Assembly: GCF_017876675.1 (NCBI RefSeq)
Contig: NZ_JAGIOI010000001.1
Location: 3,038,001-3,102,000 of the forward strand
Origin: Arthrobacter stackebrandtii
GTDB lineage: Bacteria; Actinomycetota; Actinomycetes; Actinomycetales; Micrococcaceae
DNA: 64,000 bases
Direction: 5' to 3'
Made by a program: the position numbers and the translations under genes. A model generated the notes under the pieces. The model had not been told where the DNA came from and searched no databases. It saw nothing but the letters and a program-made list of their open reading frames with translations. Below are positions 42,918 to 51,967 of the stretch, in pieces (position 1 is the first letter of the stretch; every line of letters starts with the position of its first letter).

Positions 42918-43241
42918 GTGCACGCTCCCGTGACCAAGACCATTACATTGCCGCAGTCCGCAGAGGAGGTTTTCGCCGCCGTCGTCAAGACCGTGGAAGC
43001 CGGAAAGTACAGCATGGCGGAATCCGATCCGGCCACCCTGCGTGCAGCATTCTCCAGCGGCAAGACCCCGTTGTCATGGGGAAACCTGTACCTCGCCTCG
43101 GTGCGGTCTGAGCCCAAGGGGGCGGCCCTGGAACTGGTCTGCGGCGGCTTGCCGGACGCTCCCAAGGCACTCATGGACAAGTGGAAGCATGGCAAGACGG
43201 CCACCAAGACCCTCGACGCGATTGTGGCGAACCTGGGTTAA
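42918..43241 (+). CDS. Small conserved protein of unknown function
   Basis: A 107-aa soluble protein with a GTG start, beginning TKTITLPQSAEEVFAAVVKTV. The pattern of a short strand, then a helix, then strands resembles small polyketide-cyclase/START-like folds, but this is weak. It has no signal peptide or cysteines beyond one. It ends 24 bp before a strong bidirectional hairpin and the tRNA-Arg gene. I do not assign a function. Confidence 0.6.
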   Translation: MHAPVTKTITLPQSAEEVFAAVVKTVEAGKYSMAESDPATLRAAFSSGKTPLSWGNLYLASVRSEPKGAALELVCGGLPDAPKALMDKWKHGKTATKTLDAIVANLG

Positions 43242-43265
43242 GGACCTGCCCCGGGCATGAAGAAA

Positions 43266-43294
43266 CCCCCTGCAGAAGCAATTTCTGCAGGGGG
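43266..43294. terminator. Bidirectional terminator downstream of tRNA-Arg
   Basis: A perfect 12-bp stem, CCCCCTGCAGAA with TTCTGCAGGGGG, has a 5-nt loop. On the minus strand it is followed by TTTCTT, making a good intrinsic terminator for the tRNA. It also ends the small plus-strand gene. Confidence 0.85.
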
Positions 43295-43309
43295 TTCACT
43301 TTTCAAAAG

Positions 43310-43382
43310 TGCCCTCGATAGGATTCGAACCTACGACCTTCCGCTCCGGAGGCGGACGCTCTATCCCCTGAGCTACGAAGGC
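43310..43382 (-). tRNA. tRNA-Arg (anticodon CCG)
   Basis: 73-nt tRNA on the minus strand. The acceptor GCCTTCG pairs with CGAGGGC (one G-U), and the T-loop GGTTCGAATCC is intact. The anticodon stem TCCGC/GCGGA encloses the loop CTCCGGA, giving anticodon CCG for CGG codons. CCA is not encoded. A terminator hairpin follows 15 nt downstream. Confidence 0.97.
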
Positions 43383-43533
43383 GTGGCAACCGTGGCTGCC
43401 TTAGGGAACGAGAAAGAGCTTAGCAGGTGCAGGGCCTGCAATGAAAACGGGAAGCAGCACCCGCCCCCGCGCCACGCCGCCGCTGCGCCCCGGCCGCACA
43501 AACCACCGGTATTGTTGGGGCAATGGTGATCTC

Positions 43534-44814
43534 ATGGGCATGAAAATGCATCAAAAGGCGTGGCTTTTCGCGCTGGCCATCATTCTCACGGCGCTGACAT
43601 TGCGCGCCGCCGTAACGGTCGTGCCGCCGCTGATCTCCACCATCAACAACGACCTTCCGCTCACCGCCGCCACCATCGGCATCCTCGGCATGCTCCCCAC
43701 CGCGGCATTTGGCCTGTTCGGTTTCCTGACCCCGTACGTCATCCGCTGGGCGTCGCTGGAAAAGCTGGTCGTCATCGCCATCCTGGTCGGCATCGTCGGA
43801 CAGGTTGCCCGGGTCCTGGCACCCAACACGCCGCTGTTCCTCATTTTCTCCGTGATCGCCTTTGGCGGCCTTGGCGCCGGCAACGTCCTGCTGCCGCCGC
43901 TGGTGAAGAAGTACTTCCCCGGCAAGATCGGCCTCATGACGGCGCTCTACGTCACCGCCATCTCCATCGGCACAGCACTGCCCGCGCAGCTCGCGGTCCC
44001 CGTCGCCGACGCCACGAGCTGGCAATTCTCCCTCGCCTCCTGGGCAGGCTTGAGCGCACTGGCGCTCATTCCGTGGCTTGTCGCTCTCTTCTCCCCTCGC
44101 ACGACGGCGGACCCCGCCGCCGCGCCCGGCCCGCCTGCCGCTGTGGCCGGGCAGGGCGCTGCCGCCGGGGAACCGCAGCTGCAGGTGGTTTCCACTCCGC
44201 CCGCCCCGGCGCCAAAAATGAACCTGTGGAAGTCGCCCACGGCCTGGGGTCTGACGTTCATGTTTGGCTGCACGTCGCTAAACACCTATGCGCTTTTTGC
44301 CTGGCTGCCGGAAATCCTCACCGAGGCCGGGCTCGACCGCGCCCATGCCGGATCCATGCTGGCGTTGTTTGCCGCACTCGGCCTGCCGCTGAGCCTGGGC
44401 ATCCCCCTCATTGCGGCAAAGATGCGCAACCCGTTCCCGGCCGTGCTGGTCATGCTGGGCTGCTTCGTTGCGGGCTACCTGGGGCTGCTCCTGTCTCCGG
44501 CCGAGGGGACATGGCTGTGGGTGTCACTGGCGGGGCTGGGCCCCGGCACCTTCCCGCTGTCCCTGCTGCTGATCAACCACCGCACGCGCACGCAGCTGGG
44601 AGCCGGCGCCCTGTCGGGGTTCAGCCAGGGCATGGGCTACACGCTGGCTTGCACGGGGCCGCTGTTCTTTGGCCTGCTCCGCCAGTGGACCGGCTCGTGG
44701 ACGGTGCCGTTCCTGTTCCTTTTCGCCACGCTGGCACTCCTCGGCACCGGGGCTTGGATCATTTGCCGGCCCAAGATGCTCGAGGACGACTTCGCCCCGC
44801 ACCCGGCAGCCTGA
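43534..44814 (+). CDS. MFS transporter, CynX/NarK-like
   Basis: Twelve-helix major facilitator (426 aa) of the cyanate/nitrate-type branch, beginning AWLFALAIILTALTLRAAVT with the conserved ALxLRxAVTxVPP pattern. The central loop (about residues 190-225) is Pro/Ala-rich and longer than usual. The frame is open to 43441; ATG 43534 fits the hydrophobic start, and further ATGs lie 6 and 12 nt downstream. Substrate unknown; CynX relatives move cyanate, glyoxylate or amino-acid-like molecules. It is followed by an inverted repeat before argS. Confidence 0.87.
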   Translation: MGMKMHQKAWLFALAIILTALTLRAAVTVVPPLISTINNDLPLTAATIGILGMLPTAAFGLFGFLTPYVIRWASLEKLVVIAILVGIVGQVARVLAPNTPLFLIFSVIAFGGLGAGNVLLPPLVKKYFPGKIGLMTALYVTAISIGTALPAQLAVPVADATSWQFSLASWAGLSALALIPWLVALFSPRTTADPAAAPGPPAAVAGQGAAAGEPQLQVVSTPPAPAPKMNLWKSPTAWGLTFMFGCTSLNTYALFAWLPEILTEAGLDRAHAGSMLALFAALGLPLSLGIPLIAAKMRNPFPAVLVMLGCFVAGYLGLLLSPAEGTWLWVSLAGLGPGTFPLSLLLINHRTRTQLGAGALSGFSQGMGYTLACTGPLFFGLLRQWTGSWTVPFLFLFATLALLGTGAWIICRPKMLEDDFAPHPAA

Positions 44815-44845
44815 CCTGCTGCCTGCCCCGAAGCACGCCTGAAAA

Positions 44846-44908
44846 TTTCGATGACGCAGTTGTTGGACCGGACAACGCTTTCCACGTCCATCAACTGCGT
44901 TATCGAAT
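44846..44908. repeat. 21-nt imperfect inverted repeat upstream of argS
   Basis: 44846-44866 and 44888-44908 are inverted copies (18 of 21 pairs) with a 21-nt loop, containing CGCAGTTG and CAACTGCG. It lies 32 bp after the MFS stop and 126 bp before argS. Without a U-tract it is either a weak terminator or a leader element. Confidence 0.5.
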
Positions 44909-45020
44909 TCGGTGAGGGGCTCCGGGAGGAAACCTCCGGGGAAGAAAAGTGGGTGTCCCGACGGGCGGCCGAATGGTGGGCACTCGTTTCATGGATTGGG
45001 GGAGGGGATGGCCGGAACCG

Positions 45021-45034
45021 TACACTTAGAGGCG
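45021..45034 (+). promoter_or_regulatory. Leaderless promoter of argS
   Basis: A -10-like TACACT (45021-45026) is placed so that transcription would begin at about the GTG at 45034, and no Shine-Dalgarno precedes that codon. A -35 is not clear (TTGGGG lies 19 bp upstream). Confidence 0.45.
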
Positions 45035-46686
45035 TGACTCCTGAAGAACTTTCTGCCGCCATTGCCACCTGCCTAAAAGATGCCGTCGACGCCGGTGACC
45101 TCACCGTCCCCGCCGAGGCGCTTCCCAACGATGTGCGGGTGGAACGCCCCAAGAGCCGCGAGCACGGAGACTGGGCCACCAACATCGCCCTGCAGCTGGC
45201 CAAGCCGGCCGGCGTGCCGCCGCGCAAGATCGCCGAGGTGCTGCAGAACCGCCTCAGCGAAATCCCCGGCGTCTCGAAAGTGGACATTGCCGGCCCGGGC
45301 TTCCTGAACATCACCGTGGACGCCGCCGCCGCAGGTGAACTCGCCAAGGCCATCGTTGAGGCCGGCGAAGGCTACGGCAGCAACACCCAAATGGCCGGCA
45401 CCAAGATCAACCTCGAGTTCGTCTCCGCCAACCCCACGGGCCCCATCCACCTGGGCGGCACCCGCTGGGCCGCCGTTGGCGACTCCCTGGCGCGCATCTT
45501 CCAATCGCAGGGCGCCGATGTCACCCGCGAGTACTACTTCAACGACCACGGCAACCAGATCGACAAATTTGCCCGCTCACTCCTGGCCAGTGCCAAGGGC
45601 GAGCCCGCCCCGGAGGACGGCTACGGCGGCGCGTACATCGAGGACATCGCCAAGGAAGTCATGGCGAACAACCCGGGCATCCTCGACAGCGAAGACCCGC
45701 AGGAAGAGTTCCGCGCCCAGGGCGTCGAGCTCATGTTCGCCGCCATCCGCGCGTCGCTGCACGAGTTTGGCGTGGACTTTGACGTCTACTTCCACGAGAA
45801 CTCCCTCTTTGAGGACGGCGCCGTGGACAAGCTCCTCGAGCAGCTCAAGGGTTCCGGCAACATGTACCTCAAGGACGGCGCCTGGTGGCTGAACTCCACC
45901 GACTACGGCGACGACAAGGACCGCGTGGTCATCAAGTCGGACGGCAACGCCGCCTACATTGCCGGTGACATCGCCTACTTCAAGAACAAGCGCGACCGCG
46001 GCTTTGACCTGTGCATCTACATGCTCGGCGCCGACCACCACGGTTACGTGGCCCGTCTAAAGGCAGCAGCGGCAGCCATGGGCGACGACGCCGACCGCGT
46101 CGAGGTGCTCATCGGCCAGATGGTCAACCTGGTCCGGGACGGCAAGCCGATCCGCATGTCCAAGCGCGCCGGCACCGTTGTCACCATGGAAGACCTCGTT
46201 GAGGTTGTGGGCACCGACGCCGCCCGCTACTCCCTGGCCCGCTTCTCCAGCGACTCCAACATTGACATCGACCTGGACGTGCTGACCAAGAAGTCCAACG
46301 AGAACCCCGTGTTCTATGTCCAGTACGCGCACGCCCGCACCAGCGCCGTGGGCCGCAACGCCGCAGCCGCCGGCGTGGAGCGCACCGCCTTCGACGCCGC
46401 CGCCCTGAGCCACGCAACCGAGTCCGAGCTCCTCGCCGTCCTCGGCCAGTACCCCGGCGTGCTGGCCCAGGCCGCCGGCTTCCGCGAACCGCACCGCGTG
46501 GCCCGCCACCTGGAAGTCATCGCCGGCGCCTACCACCGCTGGTACGACGCCTGCCGCGTCACCCCCATGGGCGAGGAAGCCGTCACGGACACCAACCGCA
46601 CGCGCCTCTGGCTCAACGACGCCGTGGGCCAGGTCCTCGCCAACGGCCTGTCACTGCTGGGCGTCTCCGCACCGGAACGGATGTAA
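45034..46686 (+). CDS. argS: Arginyl-tRNA synthetase
   Basis: Class I synthetase (550 aa) charging tRNA-Arg. The HIGH-equivalent NPTGPIHLGG, the KMSKS-like RMSKRAGTV, and the N-terminal Add1-type domain with VERPKSREHGDWATN are all present. The frame is open from 44851, but the GTG at 45034 gives the standard N-terminus TPEELSAAI. argS-lysA is a classic actinobacterial operon, and lysA starts 3 bp after the stop here. Its partner tRNA-Arg lies 1.7 kb upstream. Confidence 0.97.
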   Translation: MTPEELSAAIATCLKDAVDAGDLTVPAEALPNDVRVERPKSREHGDWATNIALQLAKPAGVPPRKIAEVLQNRLSEIPGVSKVDIAGPGFLNITVDAAAAGELAKAIVEAGEGYGSNTQMAGTKINLEFVSANPTGPIHLGGTRWAAVGDSLARIFQSQGADVTREYYFNDHGNQIDKFARSLLASAKGEPAPEDGYGGAYIEDIAKEVMANNPGILDSEDPQEEFRAQGVELMFAAIRASLHEFGVDFDVYFHENSLFEDGAVDKLLEQLKGSGNMYLKDGAWWLNSTDYGDDKDRVVIKSDGNAAYIAGDIAYFKNKRDRGFDLCIYMLGADHHGYVARLKAAAAAMGDDADRVEVLIGQMVNLVRDGKPIRMSKRAGTVVTMEDLVEVVGTDAARYSLARFSSDSNIDIDLDVLTKKSNENPVFYVQYAHARTSAVGRNAAAAGVERTAFDAAALSHATESELLAVLGQYPGVLAQAAGFREPHRVARHLEVIAGAYHRWYDACRVTPMGEEAVTDTNRTRLWLNDAVGQVLANGLSLLGVSAPERM

Positions 46687-46689
46687 TCC

Positions 46690-48138
46690 ATGAGCAACAA
46701 CGTCGCCGGCGTCGAGCTGGCCCCCGAATGGCTGCCTGCCGCCGGAAACCTGAATGAGCTGGCCGCCGCTGTTTGGTCGCACGACGTCGAACGCGGCCAG
46801 GGCGGTGAGCTCACCATCAGCGGTGTTCCGGTCAGCGCTCTAAAGGCGCAGTATGGCACGCCCCTGTTTGTCATGAGCGAGGACGACTTCCGCCGGCGCG
46901 CCCGCATGTTCAAGGACGCCTTCGACGAGGCGTTCGCCGACATCTGCGGCGGCGTGGACGTCTACTACGCCGGCAAGGCGTTCCTGTCCACTGAGGTCGC
47001 GCGCTGGGTCGACTCCGAGGGGCTGCGCCTGGACACCTGCTCCGGCGGCGAACTGGCAGTTGCCGCCCGTGCCGGGCTGAAGGGCGAAAACCTGGGCCTG
47101 CACGGCAACAACAAGTCCGCGGCAGAGATCAACCGCGCATTGGACATGGGGCTGGGCCGCATCGTTGTGGACAGCCTGCACGAGCTCAAGCGCGTCGCGG
47201 ACATCGCGGCGGCACGCGGGGAAAAGGCCAACGTCATGCTGCGCCTGACCCCCGGCGTGCACGCCCACACCCACGAATCCATCGCCACGGCGCACGAGGA
47301 CCAGAAGTTCGGCCTGAGCTTCATCGCCGAGGACCCGGAAGCCCCGGGCATCAGCGCAGCGGAGGCTGCCGCCAAGCTGGCGGTGGAAGCCGAAAGCATC
47401 AACTTCCTGGGCTTCCACGCCCACATCGGCTCGCAGATATTTGAGGCCGAGGGCTTCGAGATTGCAGCCCGCAAGCTGCTGGCCTTCACCCACGAGATCC
47501 AGGAAAAGTACGGCGTCACGCTGCCGGAACTGGACCTGGGCGGCGGCTACGGCATCGCCTACACCGCGGTGGACACCCCCCGCCCGGCGGCAGAAGTCGC
47601 CCAGGCGATGGCCGCCGTCGTCCGCGAAACGTGCGCGGAACTGGGGATGAACGCCCCGAAGATTTCCATCGAACCGGGCCGCGCAATCGTCGGTTCCACC
47701 ACGTTCACCCTCTATGAGACCGGCACGCTGAAAACCGTCCAGGTTGAGGTGGACGGCCAGGAAAGTGTGACGGCGCCGCGGCGTTATGTGTCGGTGGACG
47801 GCGGCATGAGCGACAACGCCCGCCCGGTGCTCTACGACGCGGATTACACGGCAGTTTTGGCCGGCCGCAGCGCCGATGCCGCCCCCGCGCTGTCCCGAGT
47901 GGTGGGCAAGCATTGCGAGAGTGGTGACATTGTTGTTAGAGATGTATATCTGCCCAACGACGTGGCGGCCGGGGATTTGCTTGCAGTCCCCGGAACGGGC
48001 GCGTACTGCTGGGCACTGGCCAGCAACTACAACTACGTGCCCCGTCCGCCCGTTGTCGCCGTCTCAAACGGCGCCGCACGCTTGATCGTGCGGGGCGAAA
48101 CAGAAGACGATTTGCTGGCACGCGATTTAGGGGCCTAG
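46690..48138 (+). CDS. lysA: Diaminopimelate decarboxylase
   Basis: PLP enzyme (482 aa) catalysing the last step of lysine synthesis, meso-diaminopimelate to L-lysine. The PLP lysine K96 is in VYYAGKAFLS, the glycine-rich loop is DLGGGYGIAY, and the catalytic cysteine lies in GKHCESGD. It has an N-terminal extension of about 40 residues relative to many homologues. It sits between argS and hom, so branches of the aspartate family share one transcript. Confidence 0.97.
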   Translation: MSNNVAGVELAPEWLPAAGNLNELAAAVWSHDVERGQGGELTISGVPVSALKAQYGTPLFVMSEDDFRRRARMFKDAFDEAFADICGGVDVYYAGKAFLSTEVARWVDSEGLRLDTCSGGELAVAARAGLKGENLGLHGNNKSAAEINRALDMGLGRIVVDSLHELKRVADIAAARGEKANVMLRLTPGVHAHTHESIATAHEDQKFGLSFIAEDPEAPGISAAEAAAKLAVEAESINFLGFHAHIGSQIFEAEGFEIAARKLLAFTHEIQEKYGVTLPELDLGGGYGIAYTAVDTPRPAAEVAQAMAAVVRETCAELGMNAPKISIEPGRAIVGSTTFTLYETGTLKTVQVEVDGQESVTAPRRYVSVDGGMSDNARPVLYDADYTAVLAGRSADAAPALSRVVGKHCESGDIVVRDVYLPNDVAAGDLLAVPGTGAYCWALASNYNYVPRPPVVAVSNGAARLIVRGETEDDLLARDLGA

Positions 48139-48144
48139 AGACCT

Positions 48145-49509
48145 TTGACAGAGCGCAACACCGCGGACACCGACGTGTCCGCCACCAAGACCTTGAAAGT
48201 GGCGCTGCTTGGCGCCGGCAACGTGGGTTCGCAGGTTGCCCGCATCCTGCTCGACGACGCCGACACCCTGGCAGCCCGCACGGGCGCCCGGCTGGAGCTC
48301 GCCGGCATTGCCGTGCGCAACGTGGATGCGCCCCGCGAGGTGGAGCTGCCGCGGGAGCTCTACACCACCGACGCCTCGGCGCTGGTGCGCGGCGCCGACA
48401 TCGTGATTGAGCTGATGGGCGGCCTGGAACCGGCCAGGACGCTGATCCTGGAAGCAATTGAGCACGGGGCCACCGTGGTCACCGGCAACAAGGCGCTGCT
48501 GGCAGTTGACGGCCCGGCCCTCTACGAGAAGGCCGACGCCGCCGGCGTCCAGCTCTCCTACGAGGCCGCCGTGGCCGGTGCCATCCCCATCCTGCGCCCC
48601 ATCACGGATTCGCTGGCCGGGGACAAGATCACCCGTGTCATGGGCATCGTCAACGGCACCACCAACTTCATCCTCGACGCCATGGACTCCACTGGCGCCG
48701 AGTTCTCCGACGCCCTGGCCGAGGCCACGCGCCTGGGCTACGCCGAGGCCGATCCCACCGCAGACATCGAGGGCCACGACGCCGCCGCCAAGGGCGCCAT
48801 CCTCGCCTCACTTGCCTTCCACACGCGCTTCGCGCTGGAAGACGTGCACTGCGAGGGCATCACCGGGGTCACCGCCGGCGACATCGCCTCCGCCAAGGAG
48901 GCCGGCTACGTCATCAAGCTCCTCGCGATCGCCGAGAAGATCCAAAAGACTGACGACGCCGGTCTGCCCACCTCGGGCGTGAGCGTGCGCGTGCACCCCA
49001 CCCTGATTCCCCGCGAGCACCCGCTGGGTGCCGTGCGCGGCGCGTTCAACGCCGTGTTTGTCGAAGCCGAAAACGCCGGGGAACTCATGTTCTACGGCGC
49101 CGGCGCGGGCGGCTCGCCCACGGCGTCGGCCATCATGGGCGACGTTGTCTCGGCGGCCCGCCGCCTGGTCCTGGGCGGCCCGGGCCGCACCGATTCCACC
49201 ATTGAGGTGTTGCCGGTGCTGCCGATCAAGGCAGTGGCCACGCGCTACTACATCGGCATGGATGCGGCCGACGAGCCCGGCGTGCTGTCCAAGATTGCGG
49301 CACTGTTTGCCGAGAACGGCGTCTCGATCGAGACGATGCGCCAGACGGTGCACCGTGAACCCGGGGAGGTTGAGGGCCCCGGCTCCGCCGAACTGCGCAT
49401 TGTTACGCACCGAGCCGGCGAAGCTGCACTGGCAGCAACGGTTGAGGCCATCAACGGCCTTGACATCATTAATTCAATTACAAGTGTCTTGAGGGTGGAG
49501 GGAGTCTGA
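48145..49509 (+). CDS. hom: Homoserine dehydrogenase
   Basis: Oxidoreductase (454 aa) converting aspartate semialdehyde to homoserine, the branch to threonine and methionine. It has the Rossmann motif [12 protein letters not shown] near residue 21, the [11 protein letters not shown] catalytic segment, [14 protein letters not shown], and a C-terminal ACT domain (about 370-450) likely for threonine feedback. I took the TTG at 48145, six bp after lysA; GTG 48175 is an alternative start. Its stop overlaps the thrC ATG by 1 nt. Confidence 0.95.
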   Translation: MTERNTADTDVSATKTLKVALLGAGNVGSQVARILLDDADTLAARTGARLELAGIAVRNVDAPREVELPRELYTTDASALVRGADIVIELMGGLEPARTLILEAIEHGATVVTGNKALLAVDGPALYEKADAAGVQLSYEAAVAGAIPILRPITDSLAGDKITRVMGIVNGTTNFILDAMDSTGAEFSDALAEATRLGYAEADPTADIEGHDAAAKGAILASLAFHTRFALEDVHCEGITGVTAGDIASAKEAGYVIKLLAIAEKIQKTDDAGLPTSGVSVRVHPTLIPREHPLGAVRGAFNAVFVEAENAGELMFYGAGAGGSPTASAIMGDVVSAARRLVLGGPGRTDSTIEVLPVLPIKAVATRYYIGMDAADEPGVLSKIAALFAENGVSIETMRQTVHREPGEVEGPGSAELRIVTHRAGEAALAATVEAINGLDIINSITSVLRVEGV

Positions 49510-50612
49510 TGGCTCACCAGTGGCGCGGGGTTGTCCGCGAATATGCAGAGCGTTTGCCGGTAACGGCAGAAACCAGGATCATCACCCTGGGCGAGGGCGG
49601 CACACCGCTCGTGTACGCCCAGCAGCTGTCGGCCCTGACCGGGTCCAAGGTGTACCTGAAGGTGGAGGGCATGAACCCCACCGGATCGTTCAAGGACCGC
49701 GGCATGACCATGGCCATGACGGCCGCCGTTGCAGCCGGTGCCAAGGCTGTTGTGTGCGCCTCCACCGGCAACACCTCGGCCTCGGCCGCAGCCTACGCCA
49801 AGGCCGCCGGACTGACGTGCGCCGTGCTGGTTCCCGAGGGCAAGATCTCCATGGGCAAGCTGAGCCAGGCCGTGGCGCACGGCGCCACCATCCTGCAGGT
49901 CGACGGCAACTTCGACAACTGCCTGGACGTGGCCCGCAAGCTGGCCGATTCCTACCCGGTGTTCCTGGTCAACTCGGTCAACCCGGCCCGCATCGAGGGC
50001 CAGAAGACCGGTGCCTTTGAAGTGGTCGACGCCCTCGGCGACGCCCCCGACTACCACGTGCTGCCCGTGGGCAACGCAGGCAACATCAGCGCCTACTGGC
50101 GCGGGTACAAGGAATACTGCGCACCGTACGAGTCCGCCGAGAACGGCACGCTTCCCGCCGTCTCCACGCACACTCCCATCATGTGGGGCTTCCAGGCCGC
50201 CGGTGCCGCACCGTTCGTTGCCGGCCATCCGATCACCGAGCCCGACACGATCGCCACGGCCATCCGCATCGGCAACCCGGCGTCCTGGGACATGGCCATT
50301 GCCGCGCGCGACGAGTCCGGCGGAGTCATCGAGGCCGTCACCGACGAGGAAATCCTTGCCGCACACCGCTGGCTCTCGGCGAAGGAAGGCGTGTTTGTTG
50401 AGCCCGGCTCCGCAGCAGGCGTCGCCGGCATCATCAAGAAGCACGCTGCCGGCGAGGTTCCTGCCGGCAAGACGATCGTCATCACCGTCACCGGCCACGG
50501 CCTGAAGGACCCCGACTGGGCCCTGAAGAACGCCGACGGCAGCGCGGCACAGCCCCAGTCCGTGCCGTTCGACGTCGTCACGGTCGCCAATGCGCTCGGC
50601 CTGACGGACTAG
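49509..50612 (+). CDS. thrC: Threonine synthase
   Basis: PLP enzyme (367 aa) converting O-phosphohomoserine to threonine. K62 in [10 protein letters not shown] binds [16 protein letters not shown] is the substrate loop and [12 protein letters not shown] is the phosphate loop. It belongs to the shorter actinobacterial ThrC class. The start overlaps the hom stop, so translation is coupled, and thrB follows after 12 bp. Confidence 0.97.
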   Translation: MAHQWRGVVREYAERLPVTAETRIITLGEGGTPLVYAQQLSALTGSKVYLKVEGMNPTGSFKDRGMTMAMTAAVAAGAKAVVCASTGNTSASAAAYAKAAGLTCAVLVPEGKISMGKLSQAVAHGATILQVDGNFDNCLDVARKLADSYPVFLVNSVNPARIEGQKTGAFEVVDALGDAPDYHVLPVGNAGNISAYWRGYKEYCAPYESAENGTLPAVSTHTPIMWGFQAAGAAPFVAGHPITEPDTIATAIRIGNPASWDMAIAARDESGGVIEAVTDEEILAAHRWLSAKEGVFVEPGSAAGVAGIIKKHAAGEVPAGKTIVITVTGHGLKDPDWALKNADGSAAQPQSVPFDVVTVANALGLTD

Positions 50613-50624
50613 CACCACACGCTC

Positions 50625-51608
50625 ATGACAGGGTCAACCATGACTGCACCGCTTCTGAAAACACCGTCCGCCGGGGCCGCCGCCACAGTGCGCGTCCCCG
50701 GCACCAGCGCCAACCTCGGCCCGGGGTTTGACTCGCTGGGCCTGGCGGTGTCGCTGTACGACACCCTCACCGTCACGGCGCTGGATGTCCCGCAGCTCGA
50801 GTTCGAGCTCAGCGGGGAGGGGGTGGCTGAGCTGCCCCGCGACGCCAGCCACCTCGTGGTGAAGACCATGGACCTGGCATGGGCGCGCCTGGGCTACGCC
50901 CGGGTGGGCCTGCGGATCGCCGCGGACAACGTCCTCCCGCACGGCCGCGGACTGGGCTCATCGGCCTCCGCCATCGTGGCTGCCGTCATGGCTGCCAATG
51001 CGCTGGTGGCCCCGGAAGACCGCCAGGACAGCAGCTGGGTGCTGCAGCTCGCCTCGGAGCTGGAGGGGCACCCGGACAATGTCGCCCCGGCAATCTTTGG
51101 GGCAGTGGCCATTTCCTGGGAGGAAGGCGGACGGTACGCCAGTGCCCGGCTCGCGCCGTCGGAGCAGGTCATACCCGTGGTGGCCATTCCCGATGTTGAA
51201 CTGAAGACCGAGCGTGCCCGCGGCATGCTGCCGGCCGCCGTGCCCCATGCCGATGCCGCAGCAAACTCCGGCCGGGCGGCGCTGCTGATGCATGCCCTGA
51301 CGGCGGAGCCGTCGCTGCTGCTGGCCGGCACGCGCGACTACCTCCACCAGGACTACCGGGCGGAAGCCATGCCCGGCAGCGCCGCGCTCGTGACGCAACT
51401 GCGGGCCGAAGGCTTCGCAGCCTTCATTTCCGGGGCCGGCCCCACTGTCATGGTGCTGGCCAACGGAGCTGCAGCCGCCGACGCGGCGGTGGCCCGCATC
51501 ACAGAATGGGGGAGCGGGACGGAAAGCGCCGAGAATTCCGGCGTGTCTTGGCGGGTTTCGCGGCTCCAGGTGGACCGTGAAGGTGCTAAAGTGGAAGTGC
51601 ATCCGTAG
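50625..51608 (+). CDS. thrB: Homoserine kinase
   Basis: GHMP kinase (327 aa) making O-phosphohomoserine, the substrate of ThrC. The ATP-binding GHMP loop PHGRGLGSSASAIVA and the N-terminal VRVPGTSANLGPGFD are diagnostic; ISGAGPTVMVL is motif 3. ATG 50625 is used; ATG 50640 is another in-frame start. It ends the argS-lysA-hom-thrC-thrB run, before a 359-bp leader of rho. Confidence 0.96.
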   Translation: MTGSTMTAPLLKTPSAGAAATVRVPGTSANLGPGFDSLGLAVSLYDTLTVTALDVPQLEFELSGEGVAELPRDASHLVVKTMDLAWARLGYARVGLRIAADNVLPHGRGLGSSASAIVAAVMAANALVAPEDRQDSSWVLQLASELEGHPDNVAPAIFGAVAISWEEGGRYASARLAPSEQVIPVVAIPDVELKTERARGMLPAAVPHADAAANSGRAALLMHALTAEPSLLLAGTRDYLHQDYRAEAMPGSAALVTQLRAEGFAAFISGAGPTVMVLANGAAAADAAVARITEWGSGTESAENSGVSWRVSRLQVDREGAKVEVHP

Positions 51609-51967
51609 CTTGTAGACACTTTCCCGGCAAACCTGCACCAATTTGGCCTTGCGTGGAAATGGACAATGTTTATGGACCTCATGATGCCGCTCTTACGGCC
51701 TGTTCTTATCTTGCACAGTGACCGGCGGATCAACACATGGCAGCCGCCGGTGTGATTCCAGAATCGCTCCCATTTGAGACTTGATTCAAAGAGTGAACTC
51801 CACCATTGCCCGGGCCCGCCGTTTGCGGCACGTGGCAGTGGAACCTCAGAAACATCTCATTGCAGTTCACGCCCGGTGCACCACAGGGCGGGTGCAAAAG
51901 GGAGCTTCTGACACTAATCATCGCGGCCCCAAGAATTGGGCCCGCCATCGAGGGGGAAGGATCCTTC
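51609..51967 (+). promoter_or_regulatory. Leader region of rho
   Basis: This gene-free 359-bp stretch separates thrB from rho. A weak promoter candidate is TTGCGT (51649-51654) - 16 bp - TATGGA (51671-51676). A 7-bp stem (51722-51728/51744-51750) lies downstream. rho leaders in other bacteria mediate autogenous control by Rho, so a regulatory role is plausible. The frame of rho is open through part of it (from 51806), but those residues are not Rho-like. Confidence 0.5.
51722..51750 (+). other. Hairpin in the rho leader
   Basis: CCGGCGG (51722-51728) and CCGCCGG (51744-51750) form a 7-bp stem with a 15-nt loop. It may be the thrB 3' end or part of the rho control region. No U-tract follows. 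Confidence 0.4.

Noticed and set aside
43310-43382. tRNA-Arg as an integration site for a mobile element
   Set aside because: No integrase, no repeated tRNA 3' end and no prophage-like genes are found beside it.
44851-45033. Extended N-terminus for ArgS
   Set aside because: These 61 codons do not resemble ArgS and overlie an inverted repeat; the GTG at 45034 gives the family start.
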